A DNA stretch of 64,000 nucleotides from VRUE01 sp963844395. GTDB lineage: Bacteria; Actinomycetota; Thermoleophilia; Solirubrobacterales; 70-9. A model generated the notes under the pieces. That model was not told the origin of the DNA. It searched no databases and saw only the letters and a list, made by a program, of their open reading frames with translations. The stretch lies in the NCBI GenBank assembly GCA_963844395.1, contig CAWJNX010000002.1, positions 620,001 to 684,000 on the forward strand. Reading direction: 5' to 3'. The translations under genes and the position numbers were made by a program. Each line of letters opens with the position of its first letter. Within the stretch, counting starts at the first letter, position 1. Shown here piece by piece: positions 15,591 to 23,560 of this stretch.

Positions 15591-17984
15591 GTGCGGGTCA
15601 CCAAGCTGTATGTGAGGTTTTTCAAGTCGTTCAATCTCGACTACGAGCGCAAGGCGGAATCCGACCCCCGCATCCCCGAGTGGGAGCGGATCGGTGATTC
15701 CTGGTATCCGTTCATCCGCATCCCGCTCGACCGCGAGGTGACCGCAGTAGTTGGGGCCAATGAGTCGGGCAAGAGCCATCTGATCGACGCGATCAAACGA
15801 GCTCTGACCGGCGAGGGGATCGACCGAGGCGAGTTCTGCCGCTACTCGCCGCTCTACTCAGTCGAGAATGAGGGCGTCCGTGTTCCCGACTTCGGCCTGG
15901 AGGTCGAGGCCGAGGGCGACGAAGACTCAGAGCTCCTGCGTGGACTGGGCGCCGTCGCCAAGGACGGGCAGCGGGCGATTTTCCTGCGACTGAGTGACGG
16001 CGGCCCGCAGTTGCTGGACGCGGACGAGGAGCTGCACGAACTCGACGAGACGGGACTTGAGGCTTTGCAGCAGACCCTGCCGCTCCCCTTCGAGCTCGAA
16101 ACCGATGTGCCGCTACCTGACAGCATTAGCTTCGACGCGCTGCTCAGGCGGGAGAACACCGTTCTCTCAGATCGCAGGCTGCGTCACGAGCTGCTCGCGA
16201 TCATGGGCGGTCTCGAGGAGCGTAGCGCCGAGGTGCTCGCCGGCAAGAGCGAGCAGATCGTCGGCGTCTTGGAGCGCGACTTCGGCAAGCAGCCCTCGGC
16301 CAAGAAGCTCGCCTCAATCGAACTCGCCCGCAAGCTGCTCTTCCGCGTTGCCAGGATCGGCAAGTTCGCCTTCGAAGACCTTGAGCGGGCAATTCTCGAG
16401 GGCAGAGAGGGGAGTGCCGGGGGCCTCGTCGAGCAGATGAACCGCTCGCTGGCCAGATACCTCAACTTCAGCCGCTGGTGGCGCCAGGACCGCGACTTCC
16501 AGCTGCGCCTCGACACCCGGGAGCGCGAGTTGGTCTTCACGATCCGCGATCGCACCGGCACCGAGTATTCCTTCGATGAGCGCAGCCGTGGCCTCCGCTA
16601 CTTCCTCAGCTACTACATCCAGCTGCGCGCCCACGAGCGCTCCGCCGAGCGACGGGAAATCCTGCTGATGGACGAGCCCGATGCCTTCCTTTCCGGCGAT
16701 GGCCAGCAGGACCTGCTGCGGGCGCTGGAAGCCTTCGCCCGCCCCGAGGGTCAGGCGCTGCGCCACCAAGTCGTCTACGTCACCCACTCGCCCTTCCTCA
16801 TCAACAAGAACGCCGCTCACCGGATTCGTGTCCTCGACAAGGGCTCAAACGAGGAGGGCACGCGCGTCGTTAACGACGTCGCCAAGAACCACTATGAGCC
16901 GCTGCGCTCCTCGATTGGCAGCTTCGTCGCCGAGACCGCCTTCATCAGCGGCACCAATCTGTTGGTCGAGGGACCAGCCGACCAGGTCCTGCTCACCGGA
17001 GTGACCTCGCTGCTGCGTGAACATGGTCGCGCCGCGAGTCAACTGCTCGACTTAAACGAGGTCACGGTCGTCCCCGCCGGTGGTGCCGACAGCATCCCCT
17101 ACATGGCCTTCCTCGCCCGAGGCCGCGATGTCTTGAAGCCGGCCTGCGTCGCCCTTCTCGACGGGGACAAACAGGGGCGCGACGCCGAAAAGAAGCTGAA
17201 GCGCAGTAGCGACGGCAGGGACAAGCCAATCATCGACGACAAGTTCATCCTCAACCTCGCCGACTGGGTGGCGAACGCTCACCCAAAGGTCCACTCCGAT
17301 GTCCACGTCGTCGAGCTCGAGGACCTGATCCCGGCTCCGATCGCGGTCGCCGCTGCCCGAGCCTACGCCCGGCGCCTGCTCGGGATCTCAGAGCAAAAAG
17401 CCGCCAAACTCGAGCCCGATGCCGTCCTGCAGGCACTCGACTCTTCGAAGAACAGGATCTGGGATGCCCTGGAGCGAGCTTTTAAGAAAGCCTTTCCCGG
17501 CTCCCATATCGACAAGGTCGGCTTCGCCAAGGAGGTAATCGACTACCTCGACCGCGAACGGACCAGCAAATCCGAACCGGCCGGTCTGACCGCCCTCGAG
17601 CACAACTTCGGCGCCCTGATCGCCACCCTCGCTGCTCACCTGCGCGACGCCGCTGCCGAGGAGTCCGAACGGCGCACCAACAAACGCACGAGGCGGATCG
17701 TCCGCGGCTTTTTGCGGGATCACCCCGAGTCCGCTTCCCGCGATGAGGCCAGCCAGCTGTTGCGCGACATTGCCGCCAAGCTCGAGGGAGGCATCGGCGA
17801 TGAGACGATTGAGATCGAGCTGATCGCCCTGCGCCGAGACTTCGATCTCGATCAGGATCCCCTTGAGAGGGTGCCCATCTTCCCGGCCTTCAAAGACCGC
17901 ATCCTTGCCTTGGAGGTACAGCGGCGGGTCGGCTACCGCGAGGCAGCCGAGGAGACCTCATCCGCCTTGGCGCCAGCTGGCTAG
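15591..17984 (+). CDS. OLD-family ATP-dependent nuclease (AAA ATPase + TOPRIM, GajA-like)
   Basis: GTG 15591 is chosen as start because GAGGGAGAAAGAG sits just before it and the family's first strand (VTKLYVRFFKSF) follows at once; an upstream ATG at 15504 overlaps the previous gene. It encodes 797 residues. The SMC/ABC-type ATPase has Walker A GANESGKS near residues 55-62 and Walker B ILLMDEPDAFLS (Asp361, Glu362). A TOPRIM nuclease domain follows, with LLVEGPADQVLL (Glu460) and LLDGDKQG (Asp524, Asp526). A helical C-terminal region ends the protein. This is the GajA/OLD architecture, whose members nick or degrade DNA when nucleotide pools change. It is the last gene of the operon, probably the second effector. 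Confidence 0.9.
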   Translation: MRVTKLYVRFFKSFNLDYERKAESDPRIPEWERIGDSWYPFIRIPLDREVTAVVGANESGKSHLIDAIKRALTGEGIDRGEFCRYSPLYSVENEGVRVPDFGLEVEAEGDEDSELLRGLGAVAKDGQRAIFLRLSDGGPQLLDADEELHELDETGLEALQQTLPLPFELETDVPLPDSISFDALLRRENTVLSDRRLRHELLAIMGGLEERSAEVLAGKSEQIVGVLERDFGKQPSAKKLASIELARKLLFRVARIGKFAFEDLERAILEGREGSAGGLVEQMNRSLARYLNFSRWWRQDRDFQLRLDTRERELVFTIRDRTGTEYSFDERSRGLRYFLSYYIQLRAHERSAERREILLMDEPDAFLSGDGQQDLLRALEAFARPEGQALRHQVVYVTHSPFLINKNAAHRIRVLDKGSNEEGTRVVNDVAKNHYEPLRSSIGSFVAETAFISGTNLLVEGPADQVLLTGVTSLLREHGRAASQLLDLNEVTVVPAGGADSIPYMAFLARGRDVLKPACVALLDGDKQGRDAEKKLKRSSDGRDKPIIDDKFILNLADWVANAHPKVHSDVHVVELEDLIPAPIAVAAARAYARRLLGISEQKAAKLEPDAVLQALDSSKNRIWDALERAFKKAFPGSHIDKVGFAKEVIDYLDRERTSKSEPAGLTALEHNFGALIATLAAHLRDAAAEESERRTNKRTRRIVRGFLRDHPESASRDEASQLLRDIAAKLEGGIGDETIEIELIALRRDFDLDQDPLERVPIFPAFKDRILALEVQRRVGYREAAEETSSALAPAG

Positions 17985-18022
17985 TAAGGCAGAAGTGCGC
18001 GGTTTAGCCGGGCCGGGTTCCG

Positions 18023-18035
18023 TCAGGCACTTGCC
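18023..18035 (+). repeat. Direct repeat flanking the TIR-caspase-OLD operon, right copy
   Basis: It is identical over 13 bases (TCAGGCACTTGCC) to 12823-12835 and lies 38 bases after the stop of the OLD nuclease gene. It is also part of the hairpin at 18026-18047. Confidence 0.35.
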
Positions 18036-18047
18036 ACGAGAAGTGCC
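18026..18047 (+). terminator. Candidate terminator of the defence operon
   Basis: A perfect 7-bp stem GGCACTT/AAGTGCC with an 8-base loop lies 42 bases after the OLD stop, between convergent genes. No U tract follows. Confidence 0.4.
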
Positions 18048-18233
18048 CGAAACGGCATCTATCGGTAGGGATCCCCCACATGTGCCGAACCGCAACTCAC
18101 CATGGGCTCCTGAGAGCCCCTGCAAGCTGCGTATTTCTGTCAGTGGTTGACGCCACTGTCTTGCCGGGATCGCTGATCCGAGTCCCTTCTCTCTCGTACG
18201 AAAGGCCTACTGGCTCAGGCTGGCTGCGATCCT

Positions 18234-18770
18234 CTAGCCGACCAAGGGATGGACGAGACCGTGCTCGGCGCAGATCACCGGAAGGCTCTCCATGTCGAAC
18301 TCGATCGCGAAGCGCTCGCCTAAAGCGACCGGGTCGAAGGTGCCGTCTTTCGTGGTTCGGTCGAACTCGAGGAAGAAGTGCTCGAAGCCGGCTGGGGAGA
18401 TGATCTCGAGGATGCGGAGGGGTTCGTCGCTGGCGTTCCAGAAGGTGTGCCACTGGTCGCGGGGCTTGAAGGCTAGGTCGCCGGCGTCTGCGTAGATGAC
18501 GTCGTCTCCGAGTAGGGCGCCCATGCGGCCCTCGAGGACGAAGCTGTACTCGTCGACACCCTTGTGGCGGTGGCGGGGTGCGCAGAGGGAGCGGGGCGGG
18601 ACTGGATGTTCGACTAGGGAGAAGCCGCCTCCCGATTCCTCTCCGAAGACCAGGAAGCGCGCGTCGCAGCCGCCGAGCTCGGCGACGGGCCCGTCGTTGG
18701 GGCCGACCTTGCGGGGACCTTGGGAAGCGTTGAAGCGCTGGAGCGTCTCGGTGAGCTGATCTGCCGACAT
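18234..18770 (-). CDS. Cupin-domain protein
   Basis: The start at 18770 is fixed by a GGAGGT Shine-Dalgarno six bases upstream; the longer frame reaching 18836 is not needed. The 178-residue product has the two cupin motifs: APRHRHKGVDEYSFVLEG (metal-binding His/His/Glu) and the later DQWHTFWNASDEPLRILEI. It is a single-domain cytoplasmic cupin, probably metal-dependent, of unknown substrate. It is divergent from the TetR gene at 18853 with an 82-base shared control region, so it is the likely target of that repressor. Confidence 0.85.
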   Translation of the reverse strand: MSADQLTETLQRFNASQGPRKVGPNDGPVAELGGCDARFLVFGEESGGGFSLVEHPVPPRSLCAPRHRHKGVDEYSFVLEGRMGALLGDDVIYADAGDLAFKPRDQWHTFWNASDEPLRILEIISPAGFEHFFLEFDRTTKDGTFDPVALGERFAIEFDMESLPVICAEHGLVHPLVG

Positions 18771-18852
18771 GGCGTACCTCCATTTCGTTGAACGGCTATG
18801 TGCGTCGAAGCTAGCATCCGCTTCTGGCTCTGTCAAACTTCATCACACAGAG

Positions 18853-19470
18853 ATGTCTACCGAAACTCGCTCAGCCACCAAACGGAAGTACCGCAAGCGT
18901 CGCCGTGCCGAGTTGGAGGACGAGACGCGGCTTCGCATCACCGAGGCCGCGGTCGAGCTGCACGGATCCCTGGGTCCGGCGAAGACGACGATCAGCGCCG
19001 TCGCCGAGCGAGCCGGCGTGCAGCGTGCGACCGTCTACAGGCACTTCCCCGACGAAGAGGCGCTCTTCGGCGCCTGCTCCTCGCACTGGCGCGCGCAGCA
19101 CCCGCTGCCGGACCTGGCCGAGTGGGCCGCGGTCGGCGACCCCTCGGAGCGCCTGCGGTTTGCGCTGAGCGCGCTTTATGCCTGGTACGAGCGGGGCGAG
19201 GGCATGCTGGAGAAGACCACGCGCGACGCCCCCGTGGTACCCGCGATGGGGCCGGCCGTGGCAAGTATGGGCGCCTGGTTCGCGGAGGCCGTGGCGACGA
19301 TCGTCCGCGGTCGTCCCGAGCGCGGCGCGCGGCGGCAGAGGGTCGAAGCCGCGGTCGGCCACGCCGTCTCGTTCGCGACCTGGCGCTCTCTCGTTCGCGA
19401 GCAGGGCCTGTCGGATGCCGAGGCCGTCAACCTGATGCATGGGCTGGTGGCGCTGGCAGCCGCAAAGTAA
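18853..19470 (+). CDS. TetR-family transcriptional regulator
   Basis: ATG 18853 starts a 205-residue regulator; the longer frame from 18769 overlaps the cupin gene's start and is unlikely. After a basic tail (TKRKYRKRRRAE) comes the TetR HTH TTISAVAERAGVQRATVYRHFPDEEALF at about 35-63, followed by a helical ligand-binding domain. It is divergent from the cupin gene, the usual layout of a local repressor and its target. The intergenic region has TCTGT and ACAGA half-sites 13 bases apart that could be the operator (weak). Confidence 0.9.
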   Translation: MSTETRSATKRKYRKRRRAELEDETRLRITEAAVELHGSLGPAKTTISAVAERAGVQRATVYRHFPDEEALFGACSSHWRAQHPLPDLAEWAAVGDPSERLRFALSALYAWYERGEGMLEKTTRDAPVVPAMGPAVASMGAWFAEAVATIVRGRPERGARRQRVEAAVGHAVSFATWRSLVREQGLSDAEAVNLMHGLVALAAAK

Positions 19471-19493
19471 GGATGATCGCCGTCGCCGCCTGC

Positions 19494-20774
19494 CTACCGC
19501 GACGCAGCAGCGCGGTCGGTCTCCAGCTGCGCCTCGGTGAGCCGCTTGATTCGCCGGCGCACCTGCCGGTAGAAGCGAAGCTGGTGGCTGCGACCGATTA
19601 GGCGGAAGCCGATCCGTGACAGCAGGGGACCCGACTCGGCCGTGCGGGAGACGCCGCGCACGTGGAACTCGACGTCGCCGGTGTCGAGCCACTTCCATAG
19701 TTCGTAGTGCATCTGGCCCTGCTCGAAGTGCCCCTCGAGGGTCCGGTAGCTCCAGCCGAAGACGAGCACATCGCGCCCGTCCAGCTCCACCGTGTCTTCG
19801 TAGACCTCACCGATCCTTACCCCGACCTTGAACCGCAGTCCCCAAAAGCGGATCGTGAGAAGCATGTCTCGCCCAGCCAGCGGCGCGTCCTTGTCGTAGG
19901 CGGCGGTGACAACGGCCGGGTCGGCCAGCTGGTACCTGTCCATCAGGTCTCGCGCCACCAGCCAGCTGCCGCCCTCCACGGGACGGCCCGAGCCTTCGTG
20001 GGGAAGCGGTTCGACCCTGTCGTCCACATGCCATCGCTCGTCGGCCAGATAGGCATGGACTTTCGCGGGGTCGAAGTTGACCGGGCGATCGGCCAGGGCG
20101 GCTAGGCGGCGAGCGTTGCCTCGGCTGGCTCTGTCCTCGACGCGACCTCCTGGCAATTCGCCCTGGTCAACCATCCGAGTCGTGACCACGATCCCCTGCC
20201 GCATCGTGCCGCCGGCGAGCTCGACGACCTTGCGCAACACCGATGACCACATGTGCAGCTGGACCTCCTTGGACAGTCGAAGGTGGGTGTAGAAGAGGTG
20301 GCTCATCGGGTCGCCGCTCCGTGCCCAGGACTCGATTTCGAACGAGATGGAGCGGTGGTCTTCGGAGGCGCGAAATTCAATCTGTCCTGCCTCGAGATGG
20401 CCCTGCAGAGTCGCTAGGCGGAAGGACGTCGCGTCAACCGCGACCACGCGCACGGGACCGTCCCAGGGACCGGGCATGCGGACAATCCAGTCGTCTCCTT
20501 TGCTCAGGCGCGCATCGCCGTCGAGCTTCTGAAACGTCGCGAACTCCGACGGCGCGACGCGATCGAGATCCTCGAACAGCTCCCCCATCAGCTCCTTCGC
20601 ACTCGATGCGGAGGCGACGATCTCGGTGCGGTAGAGCCGGTGCAGCAGCGGACCCACGCCTTCCTCCATCCGTTGCAGCTCATCCTGGTTGACGTCTCCG
20701 GGAAGCTCAGGGGGAGCGTCGGCCGGCCATGAGCCGCGCATCTCCCAGCGGTGCACCGGCGTCGTGCTCCACAT
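19494..20774 (-). CDS. Tandem DUF1990-like protein
   Basis: A product of about 426 residues counted from the ATG near 20774 (an upstream ATG at 20858 adds a basic stretch that looks non-coding). Two halves look alike: each has a lipid-binding-like beta domain with a 'G(H)xExGQ(I/M)xxxxW/E..d..v.F.i..~S' pattern, seen as GHLEAGQIEFRASEDHRSISFEIESWA and later GHFEQGQMHYELWKWLDTGDVEFHVRG. The final helix, RLIGRSHQLRFYRQVRRRIKRLTE, matches the end of DUF1990 (PF09348). Function is unknown; the fold resembles START/SRPBCC proteins (inference). It is convergent with the TetR gene. Confidence 0.65.
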   Translation of the reverse strand: MWSTTPVHRWEMRGSWPADAPPELPGDVNQDELQRMEEGVGPLLHRLYRTEIVASASSAKELMGELFEDLDRVAPSEFATFQKLDGDARLSKGDDWIVRMPGPWDGPVRVVAVDATSFRLATLQGHLEAGQIEFRASEDHRSISFEIESWARSGDPMSHLFYTHLRLSKEVQLHMWSSVLRKVVELAGGTMRQGIVVTTRMVDQGELPGGRVEDRASRGNARRLAALADRPVNFDPAKVHAYLADERWHVDDRVEPLPHEGSGRPVEGGSWLVARDLMDRYQLADPAVVTAAYDKDAPLAGRDMLLTIRFWGLRFKVGVRIGEVYEDTVELDGRDVLVFGWSYRTLEGHFEQGQMHYELWKWLDTGDVEFHVRGVSRTAESGPLLSRIGFRLIGRSHQLRFYRQVRRRIKRLTEAQLETDRAAASR

Positions 20775-20921
20775 ATAACGCCACGAGGTCAGGGCCACGC
20801 CCAACGGCCAGCGGGCAGCCGTCGACCATCGCCTACGGAGGGATTGGGACCGAGGCACGCTTTGGATCTACCCCCACCATCTCGCGTCCGAACGCCGGTT
20901 CCGATCCGTCAGACTTTGGCG

Positions 20922-21179
20922 ATGCCTGACCTCGATCCCGGCACGTTCCGCCCCCGAAGCCAGCATCTCTACGGCCTGTCTATGGCCGCAATCGGCCTTT
21001 GTGTCGTCCTCTGGATCCGCGCCAAGACGATCGGCGAGGACGAACGCGGCAACGCCGAGCGGCGCGCTCTTTTCGTCGGCCTCTGGCCGCCGATGCTCTG
21101 GCTGATGGCAGACGCGATGCGGCGGGCCGAGGAACGACGCGGCCGACGTCGGCTGCTCGGTGGCGGTCGATCGCGTTAG
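20922..21179 (+). CDS. Small single-pass membrane protein
   Basis: An 85-residue protein starting at ATG 20922. Two hydrophobic stretches (YGLSMAAIGLCVVLWI and RALFVGLWPPMLWLMADAM) flank a charged loop, and the C-terminus is very basic (RRAEERRGRRRLL). It looks like a two-helix membrane protein. It is convergent with the restriction gene, with adjacent stops at 21179/21180. No family is recognised. Confidence 0.5.
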   Translation: MPDLDPGTFRPRSQHLYGLSMAAIGLCVVLWIRAKTIGEDERGNAERRALFVGLWPPMLWLMADAMRRAEERRGRRRLLGGGRSR

Positions 21180-22112
21180 CTAGCCCGTGCCACCGAGGAG
21201 CGATCCGCCAGTGGAGTCTCTGAAGCCGTCTTCGCTGGGATAGATCAGCTCGATTCCCTGGCTGGAAAGGAGCTCACGCAGATCGCTCCGCGGCTCAGTT
21301 GGCAGCAGCACCGCCAGGTGTTTCGGCTGCCCGGCGTCGATGAAGCGCTTGTAGTCGGCGAGTTGGCCGATTGCCATACGAATCGCATTGCGCTCAGTGG
21401 TGCCCTTGGCCTCGACCAGCGTTCCGGAAGTGGCGTCGTAGAGGTCGGTGAATAGGGGCCGTGCCTCGCCGGCAGGAAGAATTCGCTTACGGAAAACCTC
21501 GTGACCAAACCGCCGCAGGTGTGCCTCCAAGGCAAGCACTAGCCGCTGCTCGCGTCGCTCCGCCTCGTAAGGCTCCCGGCTCGGTGCGACGTAGGCCCGC
21601 TCGGTCTGTTGCTGCTCGATCGGAACCTCCTCAGTGACCGGCCCGGCGAGGACCGGGGCCAGTTTTGAGTTCGGTTTGCCCGGCTCGATGGTCTTCGGTC
21701 GTAGGCGAAAGACGATCACCTCGCGGATCGGGCCGTCGCCCGTCTCGGGGGCGTCGGTGCGGTAGAACGGTTTGGCCTGATCGAGTTCGAACTCGTCAAC
21801 ATAAGTCACTACGCCGCGCGCGCCTTTGAAGACCCGCAGAGCACGACCCTCGGCGGCGTGGTTGAGGATTGCGGCGTTCCCTGACTTCATCTGCTGATCG
21901 CCGCGCTGCCCCTCGCCGGTGTAATGGAAACAGTCGTCTAGCCAGCCGTCGTAGTAGCCATGGGGCTCACCGGCGACCGGGTCGGAAAAAATCAGGACGT
22001 TGGGGGTCTTCCGAGAGGGTCCGATGCCGCCCTGGGTGCGGCCGCCGTACTCCGCCTGCAGGGCCCGACGCTCGATGCTCGTGCCGGGCGCTAGTGACCA
22101 TGCTCGTGCCAT
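21180..22112 (-). CDS. Stand-alone modification-dependent restriction endonuclease-like protein (ScoMcrA-type SRA + PD-(D/E)XK)
   Basis: A 310-residue protein. Residues about 15-140 match the SRA-like modified-base-binding region of ScoMcrA-type enzymes (NVLIFSDP, GEPHGYYDGW, DDCFHYTGEGQRGDQQM, GRALRVFKG, VTYVDEFEL). The C-terminal part has a PD-(D/E)XK-like nuclease core: LYDATSGTLVEAKGTTERNAIRMAIGQLADYKRF, with Asp, the EAK pair and the following helix. ScoMcrA cuts methylated or phosphorothioated DNA using a much longer protein with an HNH domain; here the nuclease type differs and the protein is short. No methylase gene adjoins it, as expected for a type IV enzyme. A perfect inverted repeat in its promoter region suggests tight control. 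Confidence 0.75.
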   Translation of the reverse strand: MARAWSLAPGTSIERRALQAEYGGRTQGGIGPSRKTPNVLIFSDPVAGEPHGYYDGWLDDCFHYTGEGQRGDQQMKSGNAAILNHAAEGRALRVFKGARGVVTYVDEFELDQAKPFYRTDAPETGDGPIREVIVFRLRPKTIEPGKPNSKLAPVLAGPVTEEVPIEQQQTERAYVAPSREPYEAERREQRLVLALEAHLRRFGHEVFRKRILPAGEARPLFTDLYDATSGTLVEAKGTTERNAIRMAIGQLADYKRFIDAGQPKHLAVLLPTEPRSDLRELLSSQGIELIYPSEDGFRDSTGGSLLGGTG

Positions 22113-22133
22113 CTTTTTCAGCTCCTATAGTTA

Positions 22134-22162
22134 AATCGGATAGCCAAAATACGTATCCGATT
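22134..22162. promoter_or_regulatory. Perfect inverted repeat between the restriction gene and a divergent membrane-protein gene
   Basis: AATCGGATA and TATCCGATT form a perfect 9-bp inverted repeat with an 11-base AT-rich spacer (11 bases, GCCAAAATACG). It lies 22 bases upstream of the restriction gene's ATG and 38 bases before the divergent GTG start. The geometry fits a dimeric repressor site overlapping both promoters. No controller gene is adjacent. Confidence 0.6.
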
Positions 22163-22199
22163 CTAGCATCCCGCCTGTAGGTGCATGTAGGATCGTCCC

Positions 22200-22625
22200 G
22201 TGGAGCTCGGAGGCGATACGAAGGCTGTGCTGTTCGCAGCAGCGGTGATGTTCCTCTGGGCCCTGCTGCTCGGCGGCTGGAAGTACCGGCAGATCGTCGA
22301 ATCAGAGGAGAGCGTCGCGCATCCGTATGTTGACATCGCGCACCGGGCGGCGCTCCTCTACAGCTTCGCGCTGCTGCTGGTGGCGACTTTTGTCGAGCTG
22401 AGCGGCTGGAGCGCCCTGGTGAACCTGCTCGCGGCCGGTGCGCTCGCCTTCTACTTCTTCGCCGCGGTGGTTGGTTACGTGGTGCACGGCTGGCGACGCG
22501 ACACCGATAACCAGTTCCACGAGCCGGTCTCGGGTCTGCACCTCTTCATGGTCAACCTGATGATCGCCGAGATCGGCGGTTGGCTTGTACTCGTCGCCGG
22601 GTTCGTCAACGGTCAGATCGTCTGA
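22200..22625 (+). CDS. Four-helix membrane protein of unknown function
   Basis: A 141-residue protein starting at GTG 22200, divergent from the restriction gene. Four hydrophobic segments are visible: AVLFAAAVMFLWALLLGGW, ALLYSFALLLVATFVEL, NLLAAGALAFYFFAAVVGYVVHG and LMIAEIGGWLVLVAGFVNG, with short charged loops. The Glu and His residues in and near helices 2-4 could bind a ligand or metal, but there is no named family match. Confidence 0.65.
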   Translation: MELGGDTKAVLFAAAVMFLWALLLGGWKYRQIVESEESVAHPYVDIAHRAALLYSFALLLVATFVELSGWSALVNLLAAGALAFYFFAAVVGYVVHGWRRDTDNQFHEPVSGLHLFMVNLMIAEIGGWLVLVAGFVNGQIV

Positions 22626-22646
22626 GCGCCCCGGTTGGGGAGCCGC

Positions 22647-22708
22647 CGCACAATCGACGACGAGGCCTAAGCTCTACCGCGCAATCGACGACAAGGCCTA
22701 AGCCCTGC
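22647..22708. repeat. 31-bp imperfect tandem duplication at the methyltransferase 3' end
   Basis: Two adjacent 31-base units share the core CAATCGACGACRAGGCCTAA and differ at about four positions. The right copy contains the last codons and the stop of the methyltransferase gene; the left copy duplicates them just beyond the stop. Confidence 0.7.
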
Positions 22709-23537
22709 CGGCGATGTAGACGGCCTTGGCGTGCACCAGTTCTTCGACTGGCTGCTTCAGCACGGCGTCGTGGCCGTGGCCGAAGACGTCGAGGCAGCGC
22801 AGGCCGGTCGCCTCCAAGGTCGCCAGCACCTCCGCTTCCGGGAAATGCCGTTGCTTGTGAACGTGCGTCTCAACGTCGCCCTTCTCCCCGGGTGCCGGCT
22901 CGACTTCGAAGCGCGCCTCGCAGACCGAGCCGGGAGGGACGTCGGCGGAGGCCTGGCCGCGCCATACAAGCTTCCGCCCGCCCCGCTCGACGCTCTCCGT
23001 CTCTGAGAAGAAGGAGCGGTAGCAGTGGAGCGTGTTGACGTCGAACATCAGCAGTCCGCCGGGGGCCATGTTGGCCCGCATCCCGCTCAGCGCGGCCCCC
23101 AGCTCCTCCGCGCTGAGCAGGTAGTTGACCGCGTCGTCCAGCGCCCAGACGAGATCGAACTCGCCGAACACCGGCAACTCCCGCATGTCCGCCACGGTCA
23201 ATCGCGCCGCATCCCCAGCCTTACCCCTGGCCAGCTCGAGCATCGACGGCGAGATGTCGCATGCGGTCACCTCCCACCCGCGCGCCAGCATGGGTAGGAA
23301 GCTCTTCCCAGTTCCGCAGCCGACGTCGAGCAGGCGCTGCCCACTCAACCCGTGGCCACGAAGCTTCGGGAGGAGTTCGCCCAGCCAGATCTCATAGTTG
23401 TGATGGGCCGTGAAATCGTCATAGACAGGGGCGATTGCCTCATAGGCCTGCTCGGCCCACTGGCTCCCCGGCTGGACTGCTGATGCTTCCACTGCCTCCC
23501 CAGACCACAAATCATTCAGCAAAGTTTCATTGCTCAA
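22698..23537 (-). CDS. Class I SAM-dependent methyltransferase
   Basis: A 279-residue protein starting at TTG 23537. It has motif I LLDVGCGTGKSFLPML (about 67-82), the acidic loop EVTACDISPSMLELA, motif II-like FDLVWALDDAVNYLL and GGLLMFDVNTLHCY. This is the Methyltransf_11/25 type with an extra beta-rich C-terminal part. The substrate is unknown. It is divergent from the ECF sigma gene with only 23 bases between starts, so the two promoters overlap each other's coding starts. Confidence 0.85.
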   Translation of the reverse strand: MSNETLLNDLWSGEAVEASAVQPGSQWAEQAYEAIAPVYDDFTAHHNYEIWLGELLPKLRGHGLSGQRLLDVGCGTGKSFLPMLARGWEVTACDISPSMLELARGKAGDAARLTVADMRELPVFGEFDLVWALDDAVNYLLSAEELGAALSGMRANMAPGGLLMFDVNTLHCYRSFFSETESVERGGRKLVWRGQASADVPPGSVCEARFEVEPAPGEKGDVETHVHKQRHFPEAEVLATLEATGLRCLDVFGHGHDAVLKQPVEELVHAKAVYIAGRA

Positions 23538-23560
23538 ATTTGATAGTCTGCTCGGCGACC

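Noticed and set aside
23435..23560. N-terminal extension of the sigma factor frame
   Set aside because: It runs across the divergent methyltransferase start and is not sigma-like; GTG 23561 fits better.
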